Shown here: positions 35,397 through 44,820 of the stretch, piece after piece
How the letters are laid out: each line of letters begins with the position of its first letter
Position numbering within the stretch: position 1 is the stretch's first letter
NCBI RefSeq assembly: GCF_021560035.1
Contig: NZ_CP074373.1
Location: 3,716,001-3,780,000 of the forward strand
Length of the DNA stretch: 64,000 nt
Origin: Virgibacillus sp. NKC19-16
GTDB taxonomy: Bacteria > Bacillota > Bacilli > Bacillales > Amphibacillaceae
Direction of reading: 5' to 3'
Notes under the pieces: model-generated
What the model was told of the DNA's origin: nothing
What the model saw: only the letters and a program-made list of their open reading frames with translations
Database searches by the model: none
Made by a program: the position numbers and the translations under genes

Positions 35397-37343
35397 CTAT
35401 TCGGATTGTTGAACTTGCATAATCATATCATTCAAACAAAAATCCTCGTTGATTTTTAGGACAATTAATACAAATAACTTCATTATGACTAAATAATTTT
35501 CTTTATGAGTTGCTTCGTCAATATTTGGACGGCTACCTAGAGTTCCATGAGCATACCTGTTTCTTAACCGTGGCCCATTCTGGAATCTAGAATTATTCAA
35601 ATAATAATTAAAATAATCCTGTTCAGGTTTTGAAAATAATGATGAATTAAAGTATATCAGTCCTTCTTGATTCATTAAATCTATTTCATCTCTAATTTGA
35701 GGATGCATTCGATAATAACTAATGGTTTCACTATAGTAGAGTTCATACAATACCTTAATTCGCTTTTCATTAGTCCAACTAATTAATTCATGTTTATCCA
35801 ATTTTATATACCCAAGTTCTCGCAGATGATTAAGTCTTAGCTGCTGATGATAGTAAAAATCTGAGTAATATATGTCTTTTTTTAACATCAGTTCAAAAAA
35901 AGTTTTACTATCTTTCTCAGTATTACCTAGATGTCCTAGCCCGGACTGATCGGAAAATAAGTAATAAAAAGCCACATTTAAAACTTCTTTAGGATACACA
36001 TATTTTTTATCTATCAAACTTGGTACTTGCTCATAAGGTAAACCACTTGATGAAATTCCTAAAAGCTCATGATTGATAAAACCGTATTCTACATAGCTTT
36101 TATATTGAGATAAAATATATTCTATTTCAGGTAATATATCTCTGCTTTTTTCTCTGTATAATGTACCTCCGGATGGTAATTCTGCATAATAATTTTTCAC
36201 TTTAAATTCTTGGTTTAAGTAAGTAGTAAAAAACCATTCTATTACATTTTCAAGGTTAACACTCTGTTCTTTAAGGAACATATAATATGCAACAATCATT
36301 AAATCAGCTAAGATTTCCTTAGCTTGAAATACTGTTCCTTTTGGGTAATCCCTTTTCGATCTTAGTCCTAAGACATTTTCAAGTGCACTGATGTCAGAAG
36401 GATGACTAACAAATGAAATACGACCATTACTATCAATAAAGCCAAATATCCAAATAAAGTTTTGTAAAACCGTCGCATAGTCTAGATTATCTTCTAACCA
36501 AGTTTTATCGAATATAATAGATGATTCCCTTCCATCAAACTTTGCAATAAAAGGTTCAGACAAATCTTTTTGAAATACAATTTTGTGTTCAAATGCTATT
36601 CCATTATTGTTTTTAAAGTACCTTCTTTCTTGTTCTTCAATACGCTTTTTCGCCTTCCATTTGAGTACATCGGATACAGAAAATTCCTTTGTATTATGGT
36701 TATTCACAATCAATCTCAAATAATTTATATTGGCTTCTTCTGTTCCTATATAAGAGTCAATTAACATGTTTACTTCATATTTGGATAATGATTTGGGAAA
36801 GTATAACCTTTTAGCTATAGCATTCCCTTTATCTATTACAAAATGATCAAGGAATAACTCCGCATTTTCGGGACTATTAATTAATGCACTTTTAACCGCT
36901 TCATCATAGTAATCAACTAAATCCTGGAAGAGACAGACTTCGTGAATGGAAACAATGATCTTCTCTATTAACCTATTAAATACATCCTCACCAATACGAT
37001 TGTATAATTTATATCTGCAAAACAGTGTTAAGAAATCCTCTATATAATTCCAATGAATTTCTGTAACATTCTCCTCTATATTTAACTCAGTAATCTTAGT
37101 AAAATAAATACTTAAGTCTTTTTTTATTTGCTTACATTTTTCTTTTAAATGAAGTCTATATTCTTCTGCCCATTCCGAAAAATATACTTTATTATCTAGG
37201 TAAAGAGTACAATTAAACAGCTCTATTGCTACATTTATATCTTCTATAGCTTTTGATTCATAGCTATAAATGATTTTTTCTGCTTTTTTTAAGAAACTCC
37301 CTGCTGCTAAATCCTCAGGGCCGAAGAATTTTACCCCTTCCAT
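35397..37343 (-). CDS. Large HEPN-motif protein, putative defence effector
   Basis: 648 residues, mostly helical, no membrane segment. I recognise no named family. The C-terminal region carries RNRYAHG near residues 597-603 followed by a helical segment (YLVIMKLFVLIVLKINEDF). The RN-x2-AH pattern is the RX4-6H motif of HEPN ribonucleases, common in abortive-infection and toxin-antitoxin systems. The middle (YFKNNNGIAFEHKIVF, AKEILADLMIVAYYMFLKEQ) has no assigned fold. It is AT-rich like the RM gene, from which a 518-bp gene-free AT-rich gap (34879-35396, nothing seen) separates it. Its 5' end abuts a fragment of rlmH. RBS AAGGGGGAAATTAAA. Confidence 0.75.
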   Translation of the reverse strand: MEGVKFFGPEDLAAGSFLKKAEKIIYSYESKAIEDINVAIELFNCTLYLDNKVYFSEWAEEYRLHLKEKCKQIKKDLSIYFTKITELNIEENVTEIHWNYIEDFLTLFCRYKLYNRIGEDVFNRLIEKIIVSIHEVCLFQDLVDYYDEAVKSALINSPENAELFLDHFVIDKGNAIAKRLYFPKSLSKYEVNMLIDSYIGTEEANINYLRLIVNNHNTKEFSVSDVLKWKAKKRIEEQERRYFKNNNGIAFEHKIVFQKDLSEPFIAKFDGRESSIIFDKTWLEDNLDYATVLQNFIWIFGFIDSNGRISFVSHPSDISALENVLGLRSKRDYPKGTVFQAKEILADLMIVAYYMFLKEQSVNLENVIEWFFTTYLNQEFKVKNYYAELPSGGTLYREKSRDILPEIEYILSQYKSYVEYGFINHELLGISSSGLPYEQVPSLIDKKYVYPKEVLNVAFYYLFSDQSGLGHLGNTEKDSKTFFELMLKKDIYYSDFYYHQQLRLNHLRELGYIKLDKHELISWTNEKRIKVLYELYYSETISYYRMHPQIRDEIDLMNQEGLIYFNSSLFSKPEQDYFNYYLNNSRFQNGPRLRNRYAHGTLGSRPNIDEATHKENYLVIMKLFVLIVLKINEDFCLNDMIMQVQQSE

Positions 37344-37357
37344 TTTAATTTCCCCCT

Positions 37358-37545
37358 TGGCTACTACCGTAATATCAATCTTGACTTAGGTGCTCAAGCA
37401 TTTTATATACTCCTCGATCCATTGCTTGAGGTTTTTTTCCTTTAACTTTCCAACTGCAATGATCGCCATTTTATTTCATTTCTTGTCGATAGTTTACCAT
37501 ATAACTGCATATATACTAAGTTTACGCTTTTCTGATGCAAATTAC
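37358..37545 (-). pseudogene. rlmH fragment 1: N-terminal codons plus upstream region
   Basis: The DNA is closely similar to intact rlmH codons 1-39 and its upstream region (51660-51856), including GTGCTCAAGC, TTGCTTGAGG, AACTTTCC (intact AATTTTCC) and the upstream GATAGTTTACCATATAACTG and TATACTAA. The coding part has substitutions and stops. It directly abuts the HEPN gene leader. Its partner fragment is at 38585-38885, in the reverse order to an intact gene. Confidence 0.85.
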
Positions 37546-37712
37546 TCTTTATATAATAAAAAGTATATTGTAAGAGTATGGATATTAACACTTGCATATA
37601 CATTTAATCCAAATAAATGGTTTTTAATGTTTCTAATTTTATTTACAATAGTTACTTTTCCTTTTCTATTATTTGTGTTTATAATAATGATAAATCTGTA
37701 AGGGGAGATAAG

Positions 37713-38450
37713 ATGAAAATTCGAACCATGGTTATGTGGATTATTATTTGTATTTTAATAGCCCCATTTGTTGTTAACTTATTATTATCATTTACAACAC
37801 CTATGACTTTCGGTAATGATTGGCAAAGTTTCTTTGGTAATTATATCGGTTCTATTGTCGGTGGCTTAACCGCCTTTTTCATTGCATATTATCAAATTGA
37901 GAAACAAAATAAATTGAATAAAGTCAAGGAATTACAAGACAACCGTTCATACATAATAGCCGAAGAGTTTATCGCACCAATTGATTTATCAAACACTAAA
38001 CACAAAGAATTTAGTAGGATTATACTAAATGATTATTATACAGAATTCCAGTCCAATTATACAAAAGCGGAACTTAAAAAACTAAGCATTCCTTATTATA
38101 AAATAAGTCATAGAGGATTCCCCGAAATCATACTTAATTGTAGTGTTGAATTAAAATTGGCTGAAGATGAAGAATGCCGAAAGCCTTATAAAATTAACGC
38201 TCATATTGGAGTGTTTGAAAAGAATATTGATGTTTATATTCCCTTGGTAAAAGTGAAGGACGGAATCATTTATGTAAGAAGTGTTAAAATAGAGTATTCT
38301 ACAATCAAGGGTGAAAAAATGCAATATATTATGGATATAGACAAACAAAAGGAGAAGCATATTATCTTTTCAAAAGATAACCGAAAGATAACATTATTTG
38401 ATTTTGATATTCATTCAAGTAATTGGATTCTCCCAAATAGTAGGTCTTAA
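37713..38450 (+). CDS. Two-helix membrane protein with cytoplasmic domain
   Basis: 245 residues. Two N-terminal membrane helices (MWIIICILIAPFVVNLLL and SIVGGLTAFFIAYYQI) are joined by DWQSFFGNYIGSIVGG, an arrangement common in small defence-island membrane proteins. A coiled-coil stretch (EKQNKLNKVKELQDNRS) and a soluble beta-rich domain follow. ATG 37713 has GGGGAGATA; the frame is open upstream to 37617 but without an RBS. It sits between the two rlmH fragments. Terminator at 38468. Function unknown. Confidence 0.75.
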   Translation: MKIRTMVMWIIICILIAPFVVNLLLSFTTPMTFGNDWQSFFGNYIGSIVGGLTAFFIAYYQIEKQNKLNKVKELQDNRSYIIAEEFIAPIDLSNTKHKEFSRIILNDYYTEFQSNYTKAELKKLSIPYYKISHRGFPEIILNCSVELKLAEDEECRKPYKINAHIGVFEKNIDVYIPLVKVKDGIIYVRSVKIEYSTIKGEKMQYIMDIDKQKEKHIIFSKDNRKITLFDFDIHSSNWILPNSRS

Positions 38451-38467
38451 CTCATTATAAAACACAA

Positions 38468-38498
38468 AAAGACAGGTATAAAACCTGTCTTATCCTCT
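38468..38498 (+). terminator. Terminator of the two-helix membrane protein
   Basis: AAGACAGG and CCTGTCTT arms with a short T-rich tail. Confidence 0.7.
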
Positions 38499-38584
38499 TT
38501 TAATCTCTTGAAAAAATTACCTGTTCATGATTATTTTTTCTAGTCACTCCGTTTTAATCACAATTTTTATTCTATGTTTTACCA

Positions 38585-38885
38585 CTATTTGTGATAAGGC
38601 TCCCCGCATAATCCGAAACCCCTGATTAACCTGTTCCAACAAAATCACTCGCATCATCTAATAAGGAATCGTCAACTACGAAATGATAGCGTTAGATCGA
38701 TCCGCTTCTGCATTGCTTTACTAATGCCAAGCGATCCGCCTATCACAAATGCTATTTTGCCCTTTTCATCGTTGCAAGCTCATCCACCTTCGCTGCCAGC
38801 TGCTCTGAACTAATCATTTTACCACTAATCTCAAGCGTGAGGACATAGGTGTCCTACCCAATCTTAGACAGAATCCGCTCCACAG
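38585..38885 (-). pseudogene. rlmH fragment 2: C-terminal codons with an SCC-like att sequence
   Basis: Similar to intact rlmH codons about 59-159 (51296-51600), including the ends GATTTCGGATTATGCGGGGA and ACAAATGC, with indels and stops. The 3' end reads GAGCCTTATCACAAATAG, matching the intact end GAGCCTTACCATAAGTAA. In staphylococci this same 3' end of rlmH (orfX) is the SCC attachment site. The gap beyond (38886-39058) shows nothing. Confidence 0.85.
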
Positions 38886-39058
38886 AAGTATTTTCCCTTG
38901 AATTTGGCGACTCCTATTTATCGCCTTTTACCGCATACATACTAAGTTAATGCAATCTAATTATCTAACTTCCCGATTATATGTAAGGTAACCCCTTCTA
39001 TAACTACCCAATTAATCCAATCTAGTCATCTACACTAAACCCGACCACCCACCCTCAC

Positions 39059-39090
39059 AAAAAAAGACACAACCCCACGAAAGCTGTGTC
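39059..39090 (-). terminator. Terminator of codBA
   Basis: GACACAGC and GTTGTGTC arms followed by T7 on the minus strand. Confidence 0.85.
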
Positions 39091-39100
39091 CAAACACCAC

Positions 39101-40369
39101 CTACCTATCAAAACCAACCCTCTCTTCCCCCTGATCTAGAGTAATCCTAGCCTCACTCGGCCTCGTCTCACCAATAACCTTCCCACCCCTAACCGAATAC
39201 CTAACCACAGCCTGCTTCCGAATAGCCTCATACTCATCTTCTGCATCCAAGACAATGAAGTTAGCAGGTTTCCCTTCCTCAATTCCATAATCTTCTTCAA
39301 TTTGCAATGCCTTGGCACTATTCTTCGTGATCAAATCAATAGCATTTACAATTTCATCATAGCCCATGAGTTGCGTAGCATGAATCCCCATATGCAATAC
39401 TTGAAGCATATTCCCTGTTCCTAGTGGGTACCATGGATCAAATATGTCATCATGGCCGAAGCAGATATTTAGTCCCGCTTCCTGCAACTCTTTTACCCTT
39501 GTCAAACCTCTTCGTTTTGGATATGTATCAAATCTTCCTTGAAGATGAATGTTCACAAGCGGATTTGATACAAAATTAATGGAAGAAAGCTTTAATAGGC
39601 GGAATAATTTAGACGTATAGGCATCATTATAAGAGCCCATTGCTGTTGTATGGCTCGCTGTTGTGCGAGCACCTAATCCGCGCTCATAGGCCTCCGTGGC
39701 TACAACTTCTACAAAGCGAGACTGCTCATCATCAATTTCATCACAATGGATGTCTATTAATCGATCATATTTTTCAGCGAGATCAAAAGCGAGCTTCATC
39801 GACTCTACACCGTATTCTCTTGTAAATTCGAAATGAGGAATGCCACCCACTACATCCGCGCCCATTTTCATCGATTCTTCAAGTAGTTCGAATCCGTTAG
39901 GGTAGGATAAAATTCCTTCTTGCGGAAAAGCAACAAGCTGAAGATCTACATAAGGAACCATTTCTTCCTTTACCTCCAGCATTGCTTTTAAAGCTGTTAA
40001 CTCTGGGTCTGTTACATCTACATGTGTGCGTACATACTGGATCCCTTGGGCAATTTGCCATTTTAATGCCTTTTTTGACCTGTTTTTCACGTCTTCTGCC
40101 GTCAATGTTTCTTTCCGCTCGGACCATCTTTGAATACCTTCAAACAAAGTACCGCTTTTATTCCACTCCGGCTCGCCTGCTGTTAATGTTGTATCTAAAT
40201 GGATATGCGGCTCAATGAAAGGAGGAAGGACAAGCGCACCCCCAACATCGATGACTTCTTTTCCCTCAATATTTCCTAATGTTTGTGTTACTTTATGGAA
40301 CTTCCCATCCTCTAGAATCAAGTGCCATAGTCCATCTTTTCCTCTAAGTTTTGCATTTTTAACTATCAT
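39101..40369 (-). CDS. codA: Cytosine deaminase
   Basis: 422 residues of the metal-dependent amidohydrolase superfamily. Metal and catalytic boxes: EPHIHLD near residue 55, [23 protein letters not shown] and [13 protein letters not shown]. These match E. coli CodA, which converts cytosine to uracil and ammonia. The start overlaps the end of codB by 11 nt, with GGGTGAG inside codB as RBS, so the two are translationally coupled. It should be expressed with codB under the PyrR-type attenuator. Confidence 0.94.
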   Translation of the reverse strand: MIVKNAKLRGKDGLWHLILEDGKFHKVTQTLGNIEGKEVIDVGGALVLPPFIEPHIHLDTTLTAGEPEWNKSGTLFEGIQRWSERKETLTAEDVKNRSKKALKWQIAQGIQYVRTHVDVTDPELTALKAMLEVKEEMVPYVDLQLVAFPQEGILSYPNGFELLEESMKMGADVVGGIPHFEFTREYGVESMKLAFDLAEKYDRLIDIHCDEIDDEQSRFVEVVATEAYERGLGARTTASHTTAMGSYNDAYTSKLFRLLKLSSINFVSNPLVNIHLQGRFDTYPKRRGLTRVKELQEAGLNICFGHDDIFDPWYPLGTGNMLQVLHMGIHATQLMGYDEIVNAIDLITKNSAKALQIEEDYGIEEGKPANFIVLDAEDEYEAIRKQAVVRYSVRGGKVIGETRPSEARITLDQGEERVGFDR

Positions 40370-41633
40370 TAATTAACTCACCCTTCGCTTTAATTTTACT
40401 TGATAATGGTGCTTGCTGCGGTATACATTTCATCAACCCTACATAAATAATAGCAGATCCTAACAGTGAATTGATTGGTGGAATCCCTGGTACAAAATTC
40501 GCAATGGCGACTCCAGCTCCCCATGCTGCTATTGCAATCCAATTTACTGCTTTAAATTTCATCGTTTCGAACGGTTGATATTTTCCGCGATGTAATAAAA
40601 AGAAGTCTGCTAATAAAATTGCGCCAATCGACGGGAGCGCGGTGCCTAAAAGCGTCAAGAATCCAACAAAATTGTTATAAAGCCACATCGCCGCTATTGT
40701 TCCTATAATGCCGTTGAAAACAACAATTTTATGCTTTGGTAGCTTCGTAATATTGGAAAACCCTAATCCTGATGCATATAGAGCACTATCATTCGTTGTC
40801 CATATATTCAATCCGAGAACGATGATGGCTGGAACCATTAACCCTTGTAAAAACATCACTTCCGATATATCAGCCCTGCCGAAAGCCATAGCTCCGACCG
40901 CACCGAATAAAAACATGAGCGAGTTGCCAAGAAAGAATGCAATGATATTTGCAATCACAGCAGATCGCGATGTCTTAGCGAAGCGAGCATAATCGGGGGT
41001 AAGCGTACCAGCGCTAATAAAAGACCCTATACAAATCGTTAATGCCGCTGCAAGACTTATCGCCTGTGCCGGTTCATAAGCGAGCAATCCCTGAATTCCG
41101 CCAGCCGCACTAGCTGCATCAACCATCGAATAACTCCCGAAAATGGCAATTGCAGGAACTGCGATAAATCCTAATATCGTTAACATCTTCATCCCAAAAA
41201 TGGAGGATACCGTCATCAACAAACCAAAAATCGCAATCAATAGATAAACATTGACTCCAGTCGCCGCTGCAACAGGAACTGCAAACATCGCAAGGCCGAC
41301 GCCAAACCAGCCCACTTGTGTTGAAGCTAGTAAAAATGAGGCTATATAAGAACCTTTTTCACCAAATGCATATCGTGCCAATAAATGTGTGGATAGCCCC
41401 GTCTTTGCTGCAATATGAGCTAATGCACCTGTATAAAGCCCAAGCACCAAATTCCCTGTTAACACAACCCCAATAAACTGCATAAACGATAGTCCCATTC
41501 CGAGTTCCCCTCCAGACAACATGCTCGCCGAGAAGAAGCTAAGGGACAGCATCACCGCAAGAATCTTCCAAAACCCACTGCGATTTGTTTGAGGCACTGC
41601 CTGTAACGCGAATTCCTTTTCCACTTTTGCCAT
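40359..41633 (-). CDS. codB: Cytosine permease (NCS1 family)
   Basis: 424 residues with 12 membrane helices. The N-terminal [20 protein letters not shown] and [13 protein letters not shown] are typical of the CodB branch of NCS1 transporters. It imports cytosine for the co-encoded deaminase. RBS GGAGGAATTGGT before ATG 41633. The leader holds a pyr-type attenuator (41711-41846). Confidence 0.94.
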   Translation of the reverse strand: MAKVEKEFALQAVPQTNRSGFWKILAVMLSLSFFSASMLSGGELGMGLSFMQFIGVVLTGNLVLGLYTGALAHIAAKTGLSTHLLARYAFGEKGSYIASFLLASTQVGWFGVGLAMFAVPVAAATGVNVYLLIAIFGLLMTVSSIFGMKMLTILGFIAVPAIAIFGSYSMVDAASAAGGIQGLLAYEPAQAISLAAALTICIGSFISAGTLTPDYARFAKTSRSAVIANIIAFFLGNSLMFLFGAVGAMAFGRADISEVMFLQGLMVPAIIVLGLNIWTTNDSALYASGLGFSNITKLPKHKIVVFNGIIGTIAAMWLYNNFVGFLTLLGTALPSIGAILLADFFLLHRGKYQPFETMKFKAVNWIAIAAWGAGVAIANFVPGIPPINSLLGSAIIYVGLMKCIPQQAPLSSKIKAKGELINDS

Positions 41634-41710
41634 ACCAATTCCTCCAATAAGATAGATTATTAGAAACTGGTACCGAAGAAAGCTTCGATTATTTTGGGCG
41701 ATTAGGAATG

Positions 41711-41749
41711 AAAAAAGCTTCTTGCCATTTCTGACAAGAAGCCTTTTTT
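41711..41749 (-). terminator. Attenuator terminator of the codBA leader
   Basis: GGCTTCTTGTC and GGCAAGAAGC arms followed by T6 on the minus strand, between the PyrR loop and codB. Confidence 0.85.
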
Positions 41750-41824
41750 ATACAATGAACACAGGGCGCAGGCATCCTACCTATATACATAGGTTACCAA
41801 CACAATGCTCATTATTTCCGAAGT

Positions 41825-41846
41825 CCTTGTCAGCCTCACGGGACTG
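41825..41846 (-). promoter_or_regulatory. PyrR-binding loop (pyr attenuator) upstream of codBA
   Basis: Minus-strand CAGTCCCGTGAGGCT then GACAAGG matches the PyrR recognition consensus ARUCCNGNGAGGYU...AAGG in anti-antiterminators of pyr operons. UMP-bound PyrR would stabilise it and allow the terminator at 41711-41749 to form, so uridine-nucleotide sufficiency would shut off cytosine salvage. Confidence 0.8.
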
Positions 41847-41942
41847 AATTAAAGGTACCAGTATTTAATTGAGTTTATTATTACAGAAAGGGGGTGAGTT
41901 GTCAACTACACGCTACAATTCTGGGAAAATAAATACTACCTA

Positions 41943-42641
41943 TTACAGCCCTACTTCGTCTACAGCGTAAGTAGCATCTTCATTGCTAAAACCTTCAAAC
42001 TCTAGCTGTTCTATTAAACCACTTCTTGAGAAACTTGAATAGTCTAAGTAATCCTCAGCCGATTTTACTGCTTGTTCTTGCCAATCCACACTTATTTGGT
42101 CTACTGCATGAGCAGCGTCCTCGTTATTAAATCCTTCAAATTCTAATTGTTCTATTAGACCACTTTTAGAAAAAGCTGTATAGTCTAAGTAATCTTCAGC
42201 CGATTTTACTGCTTGCTCTTGCCAATCCACACTTATTTGGTCTACTGCGTAAGTAGCATCTTCATTACTAAAACCCTCAAACTCTAGCTGTTCTATTAAA
42301 CCACTTTTAGAAAAGGCTGTATAGTCTAAATAGCCTTCAGCCGCATCCACCGCATTTTCTTGTGATAGTGATTCATCAGCGTTTTCTACAGTCTCCTCTA
42401 CATCCGCTTCTTCTACTATTTCTTCCTCTGACGTTTCTTCAATGACTTCTTCCGTCTCGGCTTCTTCTACTTCTTCGGTCTCTTCTTCAACCTTTTCTTC
42501 TGTTTCCGCTACTTCTTCTGTTTGATCTTCTTCTGCTGAATCAACATTATCAATTTCTGCTTCTCCTTCTTCTGTTTCTCCGCATGCTACTAAAACAAAA
42601 ATAACCAGTAATGATAACATCAACGCTAACGCTTTTTTCAT
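41943..42641 (-). CDS. Lipoprotein with three tandem Ltp repeats
   Basis: 232 residues. The lipobox VLVAC lies near residue 20, then an 80-residue Glu/Thr-rich acidic stalk, then three nearly identical 47-residue repeats (AAEGYLDYTAFSKSGLIEQL then EFEGFSNEDATYAVDQI), also nearly identical in DNA. This is the Ltp (PF07553) host-surface lipoprotein repeat. In Streptococcus phage TP-J34, Ltp blocks DNA injection by related phages (superinfection exclusion). Here it is a chromosomal gene; a cell-surface phage-exclusion role is plausible but inferred. RBS GGGGGGATATCA. Confidence 0.9.
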   Translation of the reverse strand: MKKALALMLSLLVIFVLVACGETEEGEAEIDNVDSAEEDQTEEVAETEEKVEEETEEVEEAETEEVIEETSEEEIVEEADVEETVENADESLSQENAVDAAEGYLDYTAFSKSGLIEQLEFEGFSNEDATYAVDQISVDWQEQAVKSAEDYLDYTAFSKSGLIEQLEFEGFNNEDAAHAVDQISVDWQEQAVKSAEDYLDYSSFSRSGLIEQLEFEGFSNEDATYAVDEVGL

Positions 42642-42772
42642 TGATATCCCCCCATATGTAATATTATGGGTATATTATCATACATCCGATAAGATATTGC
42701 AAGACTATTTTCCTAAATCTTGTTTATTATTTAGAAAATTAACATTCCAGCTCTTTACAGTATTAAAGCGAT

Positions 42773-42840
42773 GGGGGACAGGCTCCTGATTACCCAATGT
42801 GTTAAAGCATTAACGCAACGGGGGACTGACCCTGTTCCCC
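42773..42840. repeat. Palindromic interspersed repeat, copy 2
   Basis: Same core (GTGTTAAAGCATTAACG) and right arm (GGGGGACTGACCC) as copy 1; the left arm is altered (GGGGGACAGGCTCC). Confidence 0.75.
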
Positions 42841-42906
42841 CTCCAAAGCAATAGTTCGTTTCTTTTGGAACTCATCATTTGTAGCCGATCATAACAAAAT
42901 TAACAA

Positions 42907-44178
42907 TTAGGCTAGTCTTTTACGGAAGAAAAACAAACCTGCCCCGACTGCTGCAATAAATAATCCAGTAAAAATTAACGTTGGTAAATTACTTGCTGTT
43001 GCTGGTAACTCACCGCCATTATTATCCCGGCTATTTACAAGTTCAGTTGTTACTTCTAAACCTCTTCCGGTATCATCACCACTAGCACCGAAAGTATAGA
43101 GCATAGTATATTCTGAAGGAACAGCACTTTCTTCCATCGCTTTTGCGAATGGACTAATTTCACCGTTATAAACCTTTTCGAAGTTCCCTTCTTCTGTTGA
43201 AATATCAGAATTTAAATGGAACGTTGCATTGTGTTTATGCGTTCTATTCGTTAAATGATATTCGTCATAACTGTAAAAATCGTCTGGTTCCAAGCCCTCA
43301 GCTTCAGGATCATAGTACTCGCTATCGGTTGAGTAATATCTGCCAATATCACGGATATCTTCTTCCTCGTTCGTAGGGAAGATGTCACTGTTGTCTTCAG
43401 CGGCCAGGCCGTAACCATATTCAGGAACAAAATCAGAAATTAAATAGAAACCCATGTTTTTATATCCGAATGCTTCAGGCCCTTGTTCTTCAATATTCTC
43501 ACGCACTTGGTTACCTTCCCCGTAGATCACTACTACATCATCGGGAGTGGAATCTTCAGCAAGGTAGTCGTCCATTTTTTGGACTACTTGTTTGTGAACC
43601 TTGCCACGAAAATCGGATGGATTGGAATCTGCAGCATCTGCAGAGACCCCTCTCACCATAATATATCTAGCACCTGCATCTACTAAGTTTTGAAGCATTT
43701 CAAGGCTATTATCACTGGAAACTTCTGCTGCACGCTCTTCTCCTAAAATTTCGACACCGTAAGTATCATTTAAAATAATAGAAAACATATAAAGCGCATC
43801 AGGGTCTGCTTGTCCATCTACATCCTCGACAAATCTTTCCGTTTGTTCTACACCGCCCCAGCCTTTCAACCATTTGGACCAGTTGGAATGTTCGTCTTCT
43901 TCTCCTTTAGTTCCATCCAAAACCCCAGTAAAAGCACCACCAACAGCGTAATTCACCAAGTTATCAAAATCACCTGTCAATTCATTTGCTATGTACTCAG
44001 AATAGATTCGTCCATCAGAATAGCGGCCTTCCCAGTAGTACTCACTTTCTGCTTTCACGTAAATTTCGTCTTCAGGATCGTAACCTTCTGCTGGTTCTTG
44101 CACTGCCATTACGTTAAGGGGCACCACCATAACGAAAAGAAGTGCAAACACTAAAGATAAGCTAGTTTTTTTCTCCAT
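42907..44178 (-). CDS. Cell-wall-anchored SGNH/GDSL-like protein lacking the GDS block
   Basis: 423 residues. A signal peptide (SLSLVFALLFVMVVPLNVMA) leads to a GDSL-lipase-like body: GRYSDGRIYSEYIANEL, NYAVGGAFTG (block II), IILNDTYG (block III-like) and DEYHLTNRTH (block V-like). The N-terminal FGDSLSDxGN segment with the nucleophilic Ser is missing: the chain goes from IYVKAESEYYW straight to EGRYSDGR. The C-terminus has a sorting signal LPATAS, a hydrophobic helix and RKRLA. It is therefore probably anchored by a sortase but catalytically dead or altered. Start ATG 44178 after GAGGAGGAAAGAAA. Confidence 0.8.
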   Translation of the reverse strand: MEKKTSLSLVFALLFVMVVPLNVMAVQEPAEGYDPEDEIYVKAESEYYWEGRYSDGRIYSEYIANELTGDFDNLVNYAVGGAFTGVLDGTKGEEDEHSNWSKWLKGWGGVEQTERFVEDVDGQADPDALYMFSIILNDTYGVEILGEERAAEVSSDNSLEMLQNLVDAGARYIMVRGVSADAADSNPSDFRGKVHKQVVQKMDDYLAEDSTPDDVVVIYGEGNQVRENIEEQGPEAFGYKNMGFYLISDFVPEYGYGLAAEDNSDIFPTNEEEDIRDIGRYYSTDSEYYDPEAEGLEPDDFYSYDEYHLTNRTHKHNATFHLNSDISTEEGNFEKVYNGEISPFAKAMEESAVPSEYTMLYTFGASGDDTGRGLEVTTELVNSRDNNGGELPATASNLPTLIFTGLFIAAVGAGLFFFRKRLA

Positions 44179-44435
44179 TTTCTTTCCTCCTCGTATATTA
44201 TTGTTTGAATCTAATTTTAAGAAACTCAAACGAATGTGTTTAGTATGGGGGAAACTTTATAAAATTAAAAGTTTATAAATTGAACAAAATGCACAATATT
44301 AATCAACCTGTACAATATAGCTATGAATATTGTGTAATACCTCACGAATTTGCGATTTCCCGAGCTATTCCTATATTTCATTTTTAAAATGGAGCTATTA
44401 TAGCGGTTTTGATAGTTGGCAATATGGGAGGAATA

Positions 44436-44746
44436 ATGCCAGTAATTAAAAAAACTTTGAACAAATTGAGCACACACAAGAACAATTTATCGAGAAAATT
44501 GTACATAATATGAGTACATTAGACTTCTCCACGACGGTTAATTGCGTGCTCGAGGTTATTTATATGAATCGAGGGCCGATGGCTTGATCAACTATCAGAA
44601 GAAACTGGTATGAGCAAAACAAGTATGAGTCAGGTCATTCGCGAAATGCTTAAACTTAACATTGCCGAAAAGTTTTTACAAAAAGGCGTTCGTGGTTATG
44701 GAGCTATTGGGCCAGTCCCCCGGTGTGCTAAAGCGTTAGAGTGGTG
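44436..44746 (+). pseudogene. GbsR-family (MarR-like) regulator remnant
   Basis: ATG 44436 follows GGGAGGAATA. With two 1-nt frame corrections (in the A7 run near 44450 and near 44583) it reads FEQIEHTQEQFIEKIVHNM, then LEVIYMNRGPM and LDQLSEETGMSKTSMSQVIR, EMLKLNIAEKFLQKGVRG. This is the winged-helix of GbsR-type regulators of choline/betaine genes (LxxMSEALGMSKTSMS...EKxWxKGxRKD). The 3' half is replaced by a palindromic repeat copy. 44179-44435 holds nothing else. Confidence 0.8.
44709..44740. repeat. Palindromic interspersed repeat, copy 3 (partial)
   Basis: GGGCCAGTCCCCCGGTGTG then CTAAAGCGTTAG: left arm and core only, sitting in the gbsR remnant. Confidence 0.75.
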
Positions 44747-44820
44747 AAGTTCTTCTTCCAAATCAGAAAGCGCTTCAAACCTTCTTTCGATTTATACTTA
44801 ATTATGGTGGAAAGTTAATC

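Noticed and set aside
37390-37701. 103-codon plus-strand ORF
   Set aside because: Its first third is the antisense of the rlmH fragment and it has no RBS; a shadow of duplicated DNA.
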